The position numbers were made by a program, and so were the translations under genes. Source: CAZIRO01 sp964541595 (GTDB taxonomy: Bacteria > Acidobacteriota > HRBIN11). From it: a stretch of DNA of 15,277 nucleotides. Location: positions 1 through 15,277 of the forward strand of contig CAZIRO010000055.1 of NCBI GenBank assembly GCA_964541595.1, in the 5' to 3' direction. Shown here piece after piece: positions 15,094 to 15,277 of the stretch (its first letter is position 1; every line of letters begins with the position of its first letter). The notes under the pieces are model-generated. The model had not been told where the DNA came from, made no database searches, and saw only the letters and a list, made by a program, of their open reading frames with translations.

Positions 15094-15277
15094 TTGCCGC
15101 ACGTACACCGCCATCCCGTCCCCGTCATCTGGCACTTCGGAATACTGTTCCTGTGGGGGCTTGTCGGATCGGTTGCTGCCACCGAAGTCACAGCGGTGGC
15201 TTTTCACTTTTACGGTCCACCGCCCCGGTATGACTTTCGGCAGGTGGTCACCGTCGCACCCGGTCAGACACTGGCTG
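15094..15277 (+). CDS. Probable exported protein, N-terminal fragment
   Basis: A frame open to the right edge, about 61 codons. It encodes a short His-rich basic N-terminus, a hydrophobic core (VIWHFGILFLWGLVGSV) and AATEVTAVAF, consistent with a Sec signal peptide cleaved near VAA-TEV. The mature start, VTAVAFHFYGPPPRYDFRQVV, faintly recalls AMIN-type periplasmic domains, but too little is visible to assign it. The start is uncertain: TTG 15094 gives a compact signal peptide, while GTG 15025 in the same frame would overlap the AAA gene. It probably continues the same transcription unit. Confidence 0.5.
   Translation, partial: MPHVHRHPVPVIWHFGILFLWGLVGSVAATEVTAVAFHFYGPPPRYDFRQVVTVAPGQTLA

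Noticed and set aside
10755..15191. Long open frames antisense to the UbiD, MFS and AAA genes (over 400 codons each)
   Set aside because: They mirror real genes in GC-rich DNA, have low-complexity Arg/His/Gln-rich products, no domains and no ribosome sites.
1..15277. CRISPR arrays, insertion sequences, tRNA or rRNA genes, prophage or toxin-antitoxin modules
   Set aside because: No regularly spaced repeats, transposase motifs, terminal inverted repeats, cloverleaf sequences or related protein families were seen on either strand.

Overview
This is a GC-rich bacterial chromosome segment with three transcription blocks. Block 1 (1-6313, minus strand) is the head of a division and cell-wall (dcw) operon: promoter, three MraZ-box repeats, mraZ, rsmH, ftsL, a class B PBP of the FtsI/PBP2B type with a PASTA domain, murE of the meso-diaminopimelate type, and murF, which runs off the left edge. 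From rsmH onward the genes overlap or nearly abut. Block 2 (6856-10444, minus strand) is a two-gene operon encoding an asymmetric heterodimeric ABC exporter. Block 3 (10447-15277, plus strand) holds a UbiD-family decarboxylase, an MFS transporter, a Ycf46-like AAA+ ATPase, and the start of a probable exported protein cut by the right edge.

Organism: a bacterium with meso-DAP peptidoglycan and textbook sigma-70-type promoters. The PASTA-bearing division PBP, the small FtsL, the mraZ-rsmH-ftsL-pbp-murE-murF order and the TM287/288-like ABC pair fit Bacillota or a related deep-branching, possibly thermophilic lineage best. No rRNA or other marker is present to settle this, so the placement is tentative.

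How the parts fit: the dcw block makes the UDP-MurNAc-tripeptide (MurE) and pentapeptide (MurF) precursors. It also encodes septal cross-linking (FtsI with FtsL), a 16S rRNA methyltransferase (RsmH) and the likely autoregulator MraZ. The ABC pair is read divergently from ubiD out of a compact region where two sigma-70-like promoters sit with their -35 boxes 2 bp apart. The UbiD, MFS and AAA genes are closely spaced on one strand and probably co-transcribed, but a joint function is not established.

The only long stretch without a confident gene is 6314-6855. It holds an imperfect direct repeat, a GC-rich island that can fold into a three-way junction, and a weak small ORF. It is the most likely place in the window for something undescribed, perhaps a structured RNA, but the evidence is modest. 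No CRISPR array, insertion sequence, tRNA or rRNA was seen.
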